A stretch of 17,872 bases of DNA from Bacteroidales bacterium (GTDB lineage: Bacteria; Bacteroidota; Bacteroidia; Bacteroidales; FEN-979), in the NCBI GenBank assembly GCA_016926765.1, contig JAFGNY010000223.1, positions 1 through 17,872 of the forward strand, read 5' to 3'. Shown here piece by piece: positions 1 through 7,483 of the stretch (its first letter is position 1; every line of letters begins with the position of its first letter). The notes under the pieces are model-generated. The model saw only the letters and a list, made by a program, of their open reading frames with translations. It had not been told where the DNA came from and made no database searches. Both the position numbers and the translations under genes were made by a program.

Positions 1-990
1 CGTGAACCCAAACGAATCTTGCAGAAAGTCAAAGGGATAGGGGAGGTTCTCAGCGCGGCAGTCGGGAACAGGGAGATCTTCCGGCGGGCCGAACAGGAGA
101 TCACCTTCATCGAGCGCTTTCACATTCGTCCACTCTTCTTTCAGGATCCGGAATATCCGGTAAGGCTGACACATTGTATTGATGGCCCGATGATGCTCTT
201 CTTCAAAGGGAATACTGATTTGAATGCAACCAGGGTCATCGGGGTTGTCGGGACCCGCAGCGCCACTGGTTACGGAAAAGGGATCTGCCGGGAACTGATC
301 GGTGGACTGATCCCTCACAGTCCGTTGGTAGTTAGCGGACTGGCTTATGGCATAGACAGTTGTGCCCACCGGGCGGCACTGGAAAATAACTTGCAAACGA
401 TTGCGGTCCTGGGCCATGGCCTCGACAGGATCTATCCTTACTCAAACAGCGTGTTGGCTGAAAAGATGCTCTCCTGCGGAGGCCTCATCACCGAATTTTT
501 CAGTGGTACCAATCCCGACAGAGAGAACTTTCCCAAACGGAACCGGATCATCGCCGGGTTATGTGACGCCATTGTTGTGGTGGAAGCGGCGCGCAAAGGT
601 GGCGCTCTGATCACGGCCGACATTGCCAATTCCTATAACCGGGATGTGTTCGCTATCCCCGGCAGGATTGGTGATGCCTGGTCGGAAGGAACCAATTACC
701 TCATCCGGATTAACAAAGCCCATCTTTGCCAGTCGGCCGAAAACATTGAATACATCATGGGCTGGAGGGTCCCGGAAAAGAAACAGGACTTCCAGCGAAA
801 GATCTTTCTGGAGATGACTCCCGATGAAGAGTTGGTTGTGAGATTTTTGGAAACGGGTGGGAAAACCGGCATTGATGAGATCATGAACCATTTAGCCCTC
901 CCCGTCAGCCGCGTCTCAGCCGCCTTGCTGAACCTGGAATTCGAAGGCATCGTGAAAATCTTGCCGGGAAAGGTCTATGAACTATGCTAA
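1..990 (+). CDS. dprA: DNA-processing protein DprA (5' end outside window)
   Basis: DprA/Smf binds incoming single-stranded DNA in the cytoplasm and loads RecA during natural transformation; it is also kept in species not known to be competent. The frame is open from base 1 (Arg-Glu-Pro-Lys), so the true start lies upstream; the TTG at 19 is not a credible start. The Rossmann-like DprA core is clear: GVVGTRSATGYG (from nt 241), SGLAYGIDSCAHRAAL (from nt 334), then the ENFPKRNRIIAG and VVVEAARKGGALITA blocks and VFAIPG. The last ~60 residues resemble the DprA C-terminal winged helix (TPDEELVVRFL, then GIDEIMNHLALPVSRVSAAL). It converges on the PrsW-like gene with an 83-bp gap that holds an octamer repeat. 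Family assignment is firm; a role in competence here is only inferred. Confidence 0.95.
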   Translation, partial: REPKRILQKVKGIGEVLSAAVGNREIFRRAEQEITFIERFHIRPLFFQDPEYPVRLTHCIDGPMMLFFKGNTDLNATRVIGVVGTRSATGYGKGICRELIGGLIPHSPLVVSGLAYGIDSCAHRAALENNLQTIAVLGHGLDRIYPYSNSVLAEKMLSCGGLITEFFSGTNPDRENFPKRNRIIAGLCDAIVVVEAARKGGALITADIANSYNRDVFAIPGRIGDAWSEGTNYLIRINKAHLCQSAENIEYIMGWRVPEKKQDFQRKIFLEMTPDEELVVRFLETGGKTGIDEIMNHLALPVSRVSAALLNLEFEGIVKILPGKVYELC

Positions 991-1031
991 GTGGGAAGGA
1001 AAAGAATTTTGTTTCGCGTTTCAGTCAAACT

Positions 1032-1075
1032 TGTCCGCCTGTCCGCTTGTCCGCCTGTCCGCTTGTCCGCTTGTC
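1032..1075. repeat. Octamer tandem repeat (TGTCCGCY) at the end of the PrsW-like gene
   Basis: Five 8-bp units in exact register, TGTCCGCC or TGTCCGCT, run from 1032 to 1071, followed by a partial unit TGTC. The last bases overlap the stop codon of the reverse-strand PrsW-like gene (TGA read from 1076 to 1074), so in that gene's direction the repeat begins in the stop codon as TGACAAGCGGAC. It fills most of the gap between the convergent dprA and PrsW-like genes (991-1073). The same octamer recurs inside sucB at 14294-14349. No inverted-repeat stem with a T-run is visible, so it does not look like a standard intrinsic terminator. Confidence 0.9.
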
Positions 1076-1760
1076 AAATCTTGTCCAAGGGTTCCGGTTT
1101 GGTATAGGCCGCTTTGATCCCGAGAATAAAGACAATTACCATTGAGCCGAATGCGAACAGGCTGAGTAGTTTGAAATCTTTGGTCAGAAGACAGAAATTG
1201 AAGAGTCCGTGGAAAAAAGCAGCAGCAAATAATCCTGTCAGGTTATAGACGAAGCGAGACTTGATGAACTTTGCCATCCCTACATAGAATCCAAGGATCA
1301 CGGCAAAGATCAGGTTTGCCGGAACAAACACAAAGGCATAAAGTGTTTCAGGGAAAAGGGAACGGATGCCGAGAGGATCCAGGATAAACAGCAGCATCCT
1401 GAGAGTGGAGAATCCAAGCGCTACCATGATGGAGAAGGTAATGCCATGGATGGGTTTATCAATCGCCTCTTTCGGAATGATCAGGCATCTGTAAATACTA
1501 TACATTCCAAGTTCTGAGGCGAACCCAACGGTCACGAAAGAGTAGAAAATAGTACGTTTGAGATTGCGGAGTTCATTCAGGCCAAGCAACGAGGAAATGT
1601 ACTGGGCTGCAAGCAGAACCAAAATTCCGGCCATGCCCAGGAAGAAACTCTTGATGAGCAGGGAGGAGAAATTTTTGCTGATCCGGTGGTAGAAATAGAT
1701 ATAGATCACCGCAGCAATGACTGGTGCAAACCCTAATGTCATGTAAACAATTGGTCTCAT
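1074..1760 (-). CDS. PrsW-like integral membrane protein, probably catalytically inactive
   Basis: A 228-residue, very hydrophobic protein with about seven or eight predicted membrane segments. It follows the pattern of Bacteroidota PrsW-family (CPBP/Abi-related) intramembrane proteases. ATG at 1760 is preferred over the TTG at 1790 because a good promoter -7 box covers that TTG. In active PrsW proteins the catalytic sites are an EExxK motif, a downstream Glu in a GFAxxEN-type motif, and His residues. The aligned positions here read S82-E83 (first Glu lost, Lys replaced by Met), GFSTLRM with Arg121 in place of Glu, and Asn149 or a neighbour where a His is expected; only His184 in FFHGLFNF is plainly kept. 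I infer a non-proteolytic relative. It could be a divergent active enzyme, since my alignment is by eye. Divergent from rsgA, convergent with dprA. Confidence 0.7.
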   Translation of the reverse strand: MRPIVYMTLGFAPVIAAVIYIYFYHRISKNFSSLLIKSFFLGMAGILVLLAAQYISSLLGLNELRNLKRTIFYSFVTVGFASELGMYSIYRCLIIPKEAIDKPIHGITFSIMVALGFSTLRMLLFILDPLGIRSLFPETLYAFVFVPANLIFAVILGFYVGMAKFIKSRFVYNLTGLFAAAFFHGLFNFCLLTKDFKLLSLFAFGSMVIVFILGIKAAYTKPEPLDKI

Positions 1761-1787
1761 GCTATGAGGATTGGAGATTCCGGTGCT

Positions 1788-1818
1788 CAAATGTAAGATA
1801 TTTTATACTTTTACCAAG
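1788..1818 (-). promoter_or_regulatory. Bacteroidota-type promoter for the PrsW-like gene
   Basis: On the reverse strand, TACATTTG (bases 1795-1788) is a perfect TAnnTTTG -7 box. TTGG (starting at 1817) lies 19 nt upstream as the -33 element. Transcription would start near 1780, about 20 nt before the ATG at 1760. The box covers the alternative TTG start at 1790, which supports the shorter protein. Confidence 0.6.
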
Positions 1819-1842
1819 AGTTATTTTAATTCCCCTGAACAA

Positions 1843-2781
1843 ATGACCGGACCGAAGGCCCTGGAAGGACTGGTTGAGAAATCGACCGGAAGCTGGATAT
1901 ATGTCCGCAGTCACGACGGCAAACGCTATCCCTGTAAGGTAAAAGGGCGTTTCCGGATTCAGGGGATCCGAACAACCAACCCGGTTGCGATAGGAGACCA
2001 TGTTGAATTCACTTTGTTACCCGGAGAGGAAGAGGGCATGATTCACCGGATCCTGCCGCGCGACAATTACATCATACGGAAAGCAACCAAGCTTTCGCGT
2101 GAAGCCCATATCATTGCAGCCAATCTCGATCATGCCTACCTGATCGTTACTCTGGCAAATCCCCGGACGTCCACCGGGTTCATCGACCGGTTTCTGGTGA
2201 CTGCCACAGGATATTTCATCCCTTCAAGCTTGATATTCAACAAACTGGATATCTATGGCCCACAGGAGTTGCGGCAGATGGAGAAGCTTTTTGACATCTA
2301 TCGCCAGGCAGGCTATCCCTGTTATGCAGTCTCCGCCCTTCGGGGGGATCACGTGGAAAAGATCAGTGAACTGCTGAAAGGAAAAGTTAACCTCTTCGCA
2401 GGGCATTCGGGATCGGGTAAATCGGAGTTGATCAAAGCCATCGATCCCCGGTTGAACCCCCGGACCGGAAAAATATCGGAAACACACAGGAAAGGCATGC
2501 ATACCACCACGTTCGCTGAGATGTACCGGATTCCGGGAGACGGGTATATCATCGACACCCCAGGGATTAAAGAGTTCGGACTCGTTCACTTTGAGCTATC
2601 TGAGATTCCACGGTGCTTTCCCGAGATGGACCGACTGCTGCCATTATGCCAGTATAGCAACTGTACCCATGTGCATGAACCGGGTTGTGCGGTGAAGAAA
2701 GGAGTTGAGGCAGGGGAGATCAGTGAGATCCGATATAATAGTTATCTTAGCATTCTAAACGATAGAAATAAACGCTCGTGA
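1843..2781 (+). CDS. rsgA: Ribosome small-subunit-dependent GTPase RsgA
   Basis: RsgA (YjeQ) is a circularly permuted GTPase that assists late maturation of the 30S ribosomal subunit. The ATG at 1843 gives 312 residues, usual for the family; the frame is open further upstream to a TTG at 1771, but the family N-terminus (an OB-fold starting LEGLVEKSTGSWIYV) fits the ATG. The permuted G-motif order is seen: NKLD (residues 133-136, G4) comes before the P-loop GHSGSGKS (187-194, G1), then HTTTF and DTPG (238-241, G3). A C-terminal zinc site follows, with Cys269, Cys274, His276 and Cys282. The OB-fold covers roughly residues 1-85. The CBS gene starts 2 nt after its stop, which suggests co-transcription. 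Confidence 0.96.
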   Translation: MTGPKALEGLVEKSTGSWIYVRSHDGKRYPCKVKGRFRIQGIRTTNPVAIGDHVEFTLLPGEEEGMIHRILPRDNYIIRKATKLSREAHIIAANLDHAYLIVTLANPRTSTGFIDRFLVTATGYFIPSSLIFNKLDIYGPQELRQMEKLFDIYRQAGYPCYAVSALRGDHVEKISELLKGKVNLFAGHSGSGKSELIKAIDPRLNPRTGKISETHRKGMHTTTFAEMYRIPGDGYIIDTPGIKEFGLVHFELSEIPRCFPEMDRLLPLCQYSNCTHVHEPGCAVKKGVEAGEISEIRYNSYLSILNDRNKRS

Positions 2782-2783
2782 CC

Positions 2784-3449
2784 ATGATTGCCCGGGACCT
2801 GATCACCGATTCCGTTGCTCCGTTGAACACCTCCGATAGCGGGGCTCTGGCGCTGGGCATGATGGATGAGTACCGGGTTTCCCATCTGCCTATTGTGAAT
2901 AATCATGACTTCCTCGGCCTGATCAGCGATGCCGATATCTTCGCCCTGAACGCCTTTGACGATCCTATAGGAAATCACATGCTTACGCTGAGCGGCGCCT
3001 ATGTAATGGAATCACAACCGGTTTATGAGGTCATCCAAACCTTCTCCAATCTGAAGCTTACGGTCATGCCGGTACTGGACGAAAAAAAACAGTACCTGGG
3101 AGTGATCACCCTGGCGAACTTGGTTCACCATATCGCGAAGATCACATCGATCGATGCCAAAGGAGGAATCATTGTATTGGAAATCAATGATAAAGATTAC
3201 TCCCTTTCCCAGATATGCCAGATTGTGGAAGCGAATGACGCTACCGTTCTAAGCTCCTATATCACCTCTTTTCCCGAATCTACCAAACTCGAAGTAACCC
3301 TTAAAATCAACCGCCTTGATATCGGTTCCATCCTCCAAACCTTCAACCGGTACGGTTACCAGGTGATCTCCAGCTATTCAAATAAAGACGCATATTCTGA
3401 AACCATTCAGCAACGTTTCGACGCGTTGATGAACTACCTCAATATCTGA
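2784..3449 (+). CDS. Two-CBS-domain protein with ACT-like C-terminus
   Basis: A 221-residue soluble protein. Residues ~1-60 and ~65-120 form a CBS pair (HLPIVNNHDFLGLISDADIF and VMPVLDEKKQYLGVITLANL are the typical strand-helix signatures). CBS pairs usually bind adenosine nucleotides or S-adenosylmethionine. The last ~90 residues (IIVLEINDKDYSLSQICQIV onward, then TKLEVTLKIN) read as an ACT-like fold, as in AcuB-type proteins. A GTG at 2778 would overlap the rsgA stop, but ATG 2784 matches the family start MIARDLI. In Bacteroidota this gene regularly precedes nadK; the ligand and target are unknown. Nine bases separate it from the next gene, so it is probably in the same transcript. Confidence 0.85.
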   Translation: MIARDLITDSVAPLNTSDSGALALGMMDEYRVSHLPIVNNHDFLGLISDADIFALNAFDDPIGNHMLTLSGAYVMESQPVYEVIQTFSNLKLTVMPVLDEKKQYLGVITLANLVHHIAKITSIDAKGGIIVLEINDKDYSLSQICQIVEANDATVLSSYITSFPESTKLEVTLKINRLDIGSILQTFNRYGYQVISSYSNKDAYSETIQQRFDALMNYLNI

Positions 3450-3458
3450 CCGCGGGCT

Positions 3459-4859
3459 ATGAGATCTCTCCTGCTGACCAGTCTCCTGCTGCTAACCGGT
3501 CTCCTTCAGGTCAGAGGGGAAACAGACTCGACAACGTTGTTCATCATCGATCGTATCATCCTCAATGGGAATAAGATCACTCACCCCAGGATCATCCTCC
3601 GGGAATTGAAATTTTCAGAAGGGGATACCCTTACAGGCGCTACTCTCCCGGAAGCACTTCAGAAAAGCCGCGAAAACATTTTTAATACTTCGCTGTTCAA
3701 TGTGGTGGAGCTGGATACCGCTTTACTCTCTTTCGCTCCCATCCATCTGGCAGTGACCGTGAATGTGATTGAACGTTGGTACATCTGGCCAATTCCCTAC
3801 ATCGAATTCCCCAACAGGAATATCAATGCCTGGCTGGAGACATGGGACTTCAGCAGGCTGACCTACGGATTGAATTTTAAATTCTTTAACGCCCGCGGAA
3901 GGAACGAGACACTGACCCTGTTGCTGCACCTTGGATTTAACCAGCAATATGGCTTCACTTACCAGACTCCTTACATCAACAAACAGCAAACCTGGGGTTT
4001 CGGCTTTGGCGGAGACTATGACCGCAACCGGTCATTGATCACAGGCACTACCGGAAACAAGAGTAATTACCTGGATACGGCCAGCGGAAGCCTGCAACAA
4101 CGGATTCATGGATTTGCAGAGGGCTATTTCAGGCCAAGCCTTTACGGTTACCACACCTTTTCTCTGGCCTTTGATTATTATCATTTTGCCGACACCTTGC
4201 TGAAGATCCCTGGGTACCTCACCGATAGCACCAATGATCAATCCTTCATCACCCTCTATTATAAATACAAACTTGACCACCGGGATGTTAGGTACTATCC
4301 GCTGCAAGGCTATTATTTTGACCTGGAGCTGACGAAACAGGGATTTTCGGGACATCCGGTAGATCTGTTCAGCATCCAGTCGACCTTCAGGAAATACTGG
4401 AAATTTGCCGAACGCTGGTTTCTGGCAGCCGGGGTAACGGCAAAATGGTCGTGGCCCGAAGAACAACCGTTTTACCTTCAGCACGGAATCGGTTATGGGC
4501 GAGACCTGATCAGGGGATTTGAATACTATTCAATCAATGGTTCCTGGTTCGGATTGGTCAAGACCAACCTGAAATTTGCCCTGGTAAAACCGCGCATCCT
4601 GAAGCTTTCATTCATCCATACACCAAAATTCGGGATTCTGCCTCTCGGGCTCTTTCTGAATCTCTTTGCAGATGCCGGATATGTCCATAACTCAGTTCCA
4701 CTGGTGAAGCAGGACAATCCGCTGGTCAACAATCTATTAGCCGGATACGGCATCTCCATCGACCTTGTTACCTATTACGACATTGTACTCGACCTGAATT
4801 TTGCGATGAATAGCCTGGGCGAACCTGGAATTTATATCCATTTTATTGCACCGATCTGA
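3459..4859 (+). CDS. Outer-membrane BamA/TamA-like protein with one POTRA domain
   Basis: A 466-residue protein with a signal peptide (residues 1-20, cut near VRG-ET). One POTRA domain follows (residues ~25-105: FIIDRIILNGNKITHPRIIL, then SLFNVVELDT). The rest is a 16-strand-type Omp85 barrel, with alternating hydrophobic strands and a loop-6 motif RGF (within DLIRGFEYYS). It ends in GIYIHFIAPI. Full BamA has five POTRAs and ~870 residues, as in the bamA gene of this window, so this is a shorter Omp85 paralogue. Single-POTRA Omp85 proteins translocate or insert partners, but no substrate can be named here. Its place between the CBS gene and nadK, in the same direction as the envelope cluster, suggests a related envelope task. 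Confidence 0.8.
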   Translation: MRSLLLTSLLLLTGLLQVRGETDSTTLFIIDRIILNGNKITHPRIILRELKFSEGDTLTGATLPEALQKSRENIFNTSLFNVVELDTALLSFAPIHLAVTVNVIERWYIWPIPYIEFPNRNINAWLETWDFSRLTYGLNFKFFNARGRNETLTLLLHLGFNQQYGFTYQTPYINKQQTWGFGFGGDYDRNRSLITGTTGNKSNYLDTASGSLQQRIHGFAEGYFRPSLYGYHTFSLAFDYYHFADTLLKIPGYLTDSTNDQSFITLYYKYKLDHRDVRYYPLQGYYFDLELTKQGFSGHPVDLFSIQSTFRKYWKFAERWFLAAGVTAKWSWPEEQPFYLQHGIGYGRDLIRGFEYYSINGSWFGLVKTNLKFALVKPRILKLSFIHTPKFGILPLGLFLNLFADAGYVHNSVPLVKQDNPLVNNLLAGYGISIDLVTYYDIVLDLNFAMNSLGEPGIYIHFIAPI

Positions 4860-4862
4860 TCC

Positions 4863-4894
4863 ATTGGGTTTTCCCGAAAAATGACGTATCTTTG
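4863..4894 (+). promoter_or_regulatory. Bacteroidota-type promoter for nadK
   Basis: ATTG (4863-4866), 20 nt, then TATCTTTG (4887-4894), a perfect TAnnTTTG -7 box. Transcription should start near 4901, 17 nt before the nadK ATG. This implies that nadK and downstream genes can be expressed separately from the rsgA group. Confidence 0.7.
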
Positions 4895-4917
4895 CGCCTT
4901 GAAACTCAGAATCCTCA

Positions 4918-5796
4918 ATGAATTTAGCGCTTTTTGGCCGAACGGTGACTGAACCGATGCTCCCTTACCTCCAGGAGTTTATCCAGCGGCTCGAAGAAAT
5001 GACGGAATCCACCCTGATCTACCAGTCGTTTTACGATCAGTTGAAAGGACAGATCAGGTTTAAGAGAGATCCCGTCCTGTTTTTTCAGGATACCAATCTG
5101 CACGGGAAAGCTGACTTTCTCTGTACCATTGGTGGTGACGGGACGATTCTGGATGCCGTGGCCCTGACGGTCAGCAGCGGTATTCCAATCATCGGTGTGA
5201 ATATGGGCCGTTTGGGGTTCTTATCCACGATATCAAAAGATGAAATTATTCCGGCATTGAAAGAGATTTTTGCAGAGAGGTACATGCTTGAGAACCGGAC
5301 ACTCCTGCGGCTTGACGGAACAAAAGATCTGTTCGGTGGATTTCCCTATGCCCTGAATGAACTGGCAATTTATAAGAGCGACCTGCAGACGATGATCACT
5401 ATCAGGGTTTTTATCAACAACGAGTTTTTAAATGCTTACTGGGCAGATGGATTAATTGTATCGACGCCAACGGGATCAACGGCTTACTCCCTGAGCTGTG
5501 CCGGTCCGATCATCACGCCTGATTCAGAGAATTTTGTCATCACCCCCGTGGCCAGCCATAATCTTACTGTAAGGCCCATCGTGATCCGCGATGACTCCAG
5601 GATACGGATCATCGTGGAAGGAAATGGCACGGAGTTTTTTGTCGCAATGGACTCCAGAAAAGAAAAGGTAACCGGCGGAGTGGAGCTGATGGTCACCAGA
5701 GCAGAATTTTCTGTTCGTCTTGTCCGGCTTCCTGATCGCCACTTTTTCAAGACGATACGTGACAAACTTCACTGGGGACTGGACGCCAGGAATTAA
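4918..5796 (+). CDS. nadK: NAD kinase
   Basis: Phosphorylates NAD+ to NADP+ in the cytoplasm using ATP or polyphosphate; it is the only known route to NADP in most bacteria. The 292-residue length is typical. The signature GGDG is at residues 72-75 within TIGGDGTILDA. It is followed by NMGRLGFL (~95-102), NELAI (~147-151), and the NAD-binding block DGLIVSTPTGSTAYSLSCAGP (about 178-197). The ATG at 4918 sits just behind a clear promoter. After its stop, a heptamer tandem repeat fills part of the gap to the DUF6089 gene. Confidence 0.97.
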   Translation: MNLALFGRTVTEPMLPYLQEFIQRLEEMTESTLIYQSFYDQLKGQIRFKRDPVLFFQDTNLHGKADFLCTIGGDGTILDAVALTVSSGIPIIGVNMGRLGFLSTISKDEIIPALKEIFAERYMLENRTLLRLDGTKDLFGGFPYALNELAIYKSDLQTMITIRVFINNEFLNAYWADGLIVSTPTGSTAYSLSCAGPIITPDSENFVITPVASHNLTVRPIVIRDDSRIRIIVEGNGTEFFVAMDSRKEKVTGGVELMVTRAEFSVRLVRLPDRHFFKTIRDKLHWGLDARN

Positions 5797-5804
5797 TTAC
5801 CAGG

Positions 5805-5839
5805 TACGAATTACGAAAAGCGAACGGCGAATAGCGAAT
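5805..5839. repeat. Degenerate heptamer tandem repeat after nadK
   Basis: Five 7-bp units in continuous register: TACGAAT, TACGAAA, AGCGAAC, GGCGAAT, AGCGAAT. All share CGAA at the same place. The array begins 8 bp after the nadK stop codon, in the 87-bp gap before the DUF6089 gene. It resembles the AATACGA heptamers after bamA. No stem-loop is evident. Confidence 0.75.
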
Positions 5840-5901
5840 TGTGGCAGACTCTTCAATAATTTTCCGAAATTTTCGTTATAGGAATGTTTGAGTATACGGG
5901 T

Positions 5902-6696
5902 ATGAGATTTACTACTGTTTTACTTCTCCTGATCCTGTCCGGATTCACTGCAATTTCTCAGGATCTGGAAGTTGGTTTGTTCGGAGGGGGCTCCTATTAC
6001 CTCGGGGACGCAAATCCTTCAGCCCACTTCAAAGGGACACAGCTGGCCTATGGCGTATTAGCCAGGTATACCATCGATGACCGTTGGGCCGTGAAACTGA
6101 GCGGGACACGTGGAACGGTCAAGGGAGATGCTTCCTCCACCTGGTTTCTTCCCAACCGCAACCTGCAGTTTGAGAGCCCGGTTACGGATATCTCAGCGGT
6201 GGCAGAGTTTAACTTTCTGCCCTATTTTACAGGTAGCCGGAAGAACTTTTTAACTCCTTACGTCTTCGCAGGCATAGGGGTCACCTTTTTTAAACCTTCA
6301 TCCGGAGGGGTGGAACTCCAACCACTGGGTACTGAGGGTCAGCAGGTGGGATACGAGGGAAGAAAACCCTATTCGCTTACTGCGTTGAATATTCCTTTCG
6401 GACTTGGGTTGAAAGTCAGCATCGCCCGGAGGATTGGCATGGCTCTTTTCTGGGAAATGCATAAAACCTTTACTGATTACCTCGACGACATCAGTAAAAC
6501 CTATTATCTTGATGGCATAGTCATCGATCCGGATGATCCGCAACAGTACCTTTCCGACCCTACCATGAGTTACCAGCCGGGGATGCAACGGGGAAACTCA
6601 CGGGATCAGGATTGGTATTCTTTTTACGGTATCACAATAACTTATAAATTTGCACTCGACGCGAACAAGCGTTGCCGGGATGTATACGACTTTTGA
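5902..6696 (+). CDS. DUF6089-type outer-membrane beta-barrel protein
   Basis: A ~264-residue protein with a signal peptide (MRFTTVLLLLILSGFTAISQ, cleavage likely before DLEVG). Alternating-residue strands typical of small outer-membrane barrels follow: LFGGGSYYLGDANPS, LAYGVLARYTIDDRWAVKLS, PYVFAGIGVTFF, and final GITITYKFAL. The GxSYYLGDxNP signature and the Cys near the end (KRCRDVYDF) match the family found between nadK and uppS in Bacteroidota. ATG 5902 is chosen because the residues added by ATG 5884 (MFEYTG) bring an acidic residue into the signal peptide; the longer start is possible. Function of the family is unknown to me beyond an envelope location. Confidence 0.8.
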   Translation: MRFTTVLLLLILSGFTAISQDLEVGLFGGGSYYLGDANPSAHFKGTQLAYGVLARYTIDDRWAVKLSGTRGTVKGDASSTWFLPNRNLQFESPVTDISAVAEFNFLPYFTGSRKNFLTPYVFAGIGVTFFKPSSGGVELQPLGTEGQQVGYEGRKPYSLTALNIPFGLGLKVSIARRIGMALFWEMHKTFTDYLDDISKTYYLDGIVIDPDDPQQYLSDPTMSYQPGMQRGNSRDQDWYSFYGITITYKFALDANKRCRDVYDF

Positions 6697-6709
6697 TTGA
6701 TATGATTTG

Positions 6710-7483
6710 ATGGAGTTAAAAGAACAGATCAACAGGGATAAGTTACCATGTCATGTTGCCGTGATTATGGATGGGAATGGTCGCTGGGCAAGGAAACAGG
6801 GCTTCGCACGCGTAAAAGGCCATGAAAAAGGGGTTGGCGCAGTGAAAGCAACGGTTGAGGCTGCCGCTGAGCTTGGACTTAACTACCTGACACTATATGC
6901 TTTTTCAACAGAGAACTGGAAACGTCCGAAGTATGAAATCGAATCTCTGATGAAACTTCTTGTTCATGCAATTCACAACGAGATGGCTTCCCTGATGGAA
7001 AACAACATCCGGCTTACGACCATCGGCGACCTCAACGCCCTTCCTTCCAAAAGTCAGAAAGAGTTGCAGCGGGCTATGGAAACCACCTCCTCCAATACCG
7101 GACTCACCCTCATCCTTGCACTCAGCTATAGTGCTCACTGGGAAATCGTGGAAGCTTGTAAAGAACTGGCCGAAGAGGTCAGGATTGGGAAACTGGCAAC
7201 CGAAGAGATTGATTCAACGTTGTTTGCGACAAAACTTTCTACAGTAGGAATTCCTGATCCTGAGCTTCTGATACGAACCAGCGGTGAGTACCGGATTAGC
7301 AATTTCCTTCTCTGGCAGATTGCATATTCCGAACTTTATTTTACGCCTACACTCTGGCCCGATTTCACCAAAGAGGATTTTTTTATGGCCATCCTGGATT
7401 TTCAGAACCGCGAACGCAGATTTGGTCTTACCAGTGAACAGATAACCCTAGTTGAAGCCACCAAGAAGAAACGCACTAAATGA
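6710..7483 (+). CDS. uppS: Isoprenyl transferase (undecaprenyl diphosphate synthase)
   Basis: Condenses farnesyl diphosphate with isopentenyl diphosphate units to undecaprenyl diphosphate, the lipid carrier for peptidoglycan and surface glycans; soluble or membrane-associated. 257 residues from ATG 6710. The catalytic Asp is D21 in MDGNGRWA; LYAFSTENWKRP (~62-73) and RTSGEYRISNFLLWQIAYSELYF, with its substrate-binding Arg residues, are intact. In the usual YxGRW segment this protein has SYSAHW (His143 for the common Arg); the rest is canonical. The stop overlaps the bamA start in an ATGA (7480-7483), so the two genes are translationally coupled. Confidence 0.96.
   Translation: MELKEQINRDKLPCHVAVIMDGNGRWARKQGFARVKGHEKGVGAVKATVEAAAELGLNYLTLYAFSTENWKRPKYEIESLMKLLVHAIHNEMASLMENNIRLTTIGDLNALPSKSQKELQRAMETTSSNTGLTLILALSYSAHWEIVEACKELAEEVRIGKLATEEIDSTLFATKLSTVGIPDPELLIRTSGEYRISNFLLWQIAYSELYFTPTLWPDFTKEDFFMAILDFQNRERRFGLTSEQITLVEATKKKRTK

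Noticed and set aside
1771..1842. N-terminal extension of RsgA from TTG 1771
   Set aside because: The family N-terminus begins near ATG 1843, and the extension runs through the divergent promoter region.
7127..7147. UppS SYSAHW segment as evidence of an inactive enzyme
   Set aside because: The catalytic Asp and substrate-binding Arg motifs are intact; one variable-site substitution is not enough.
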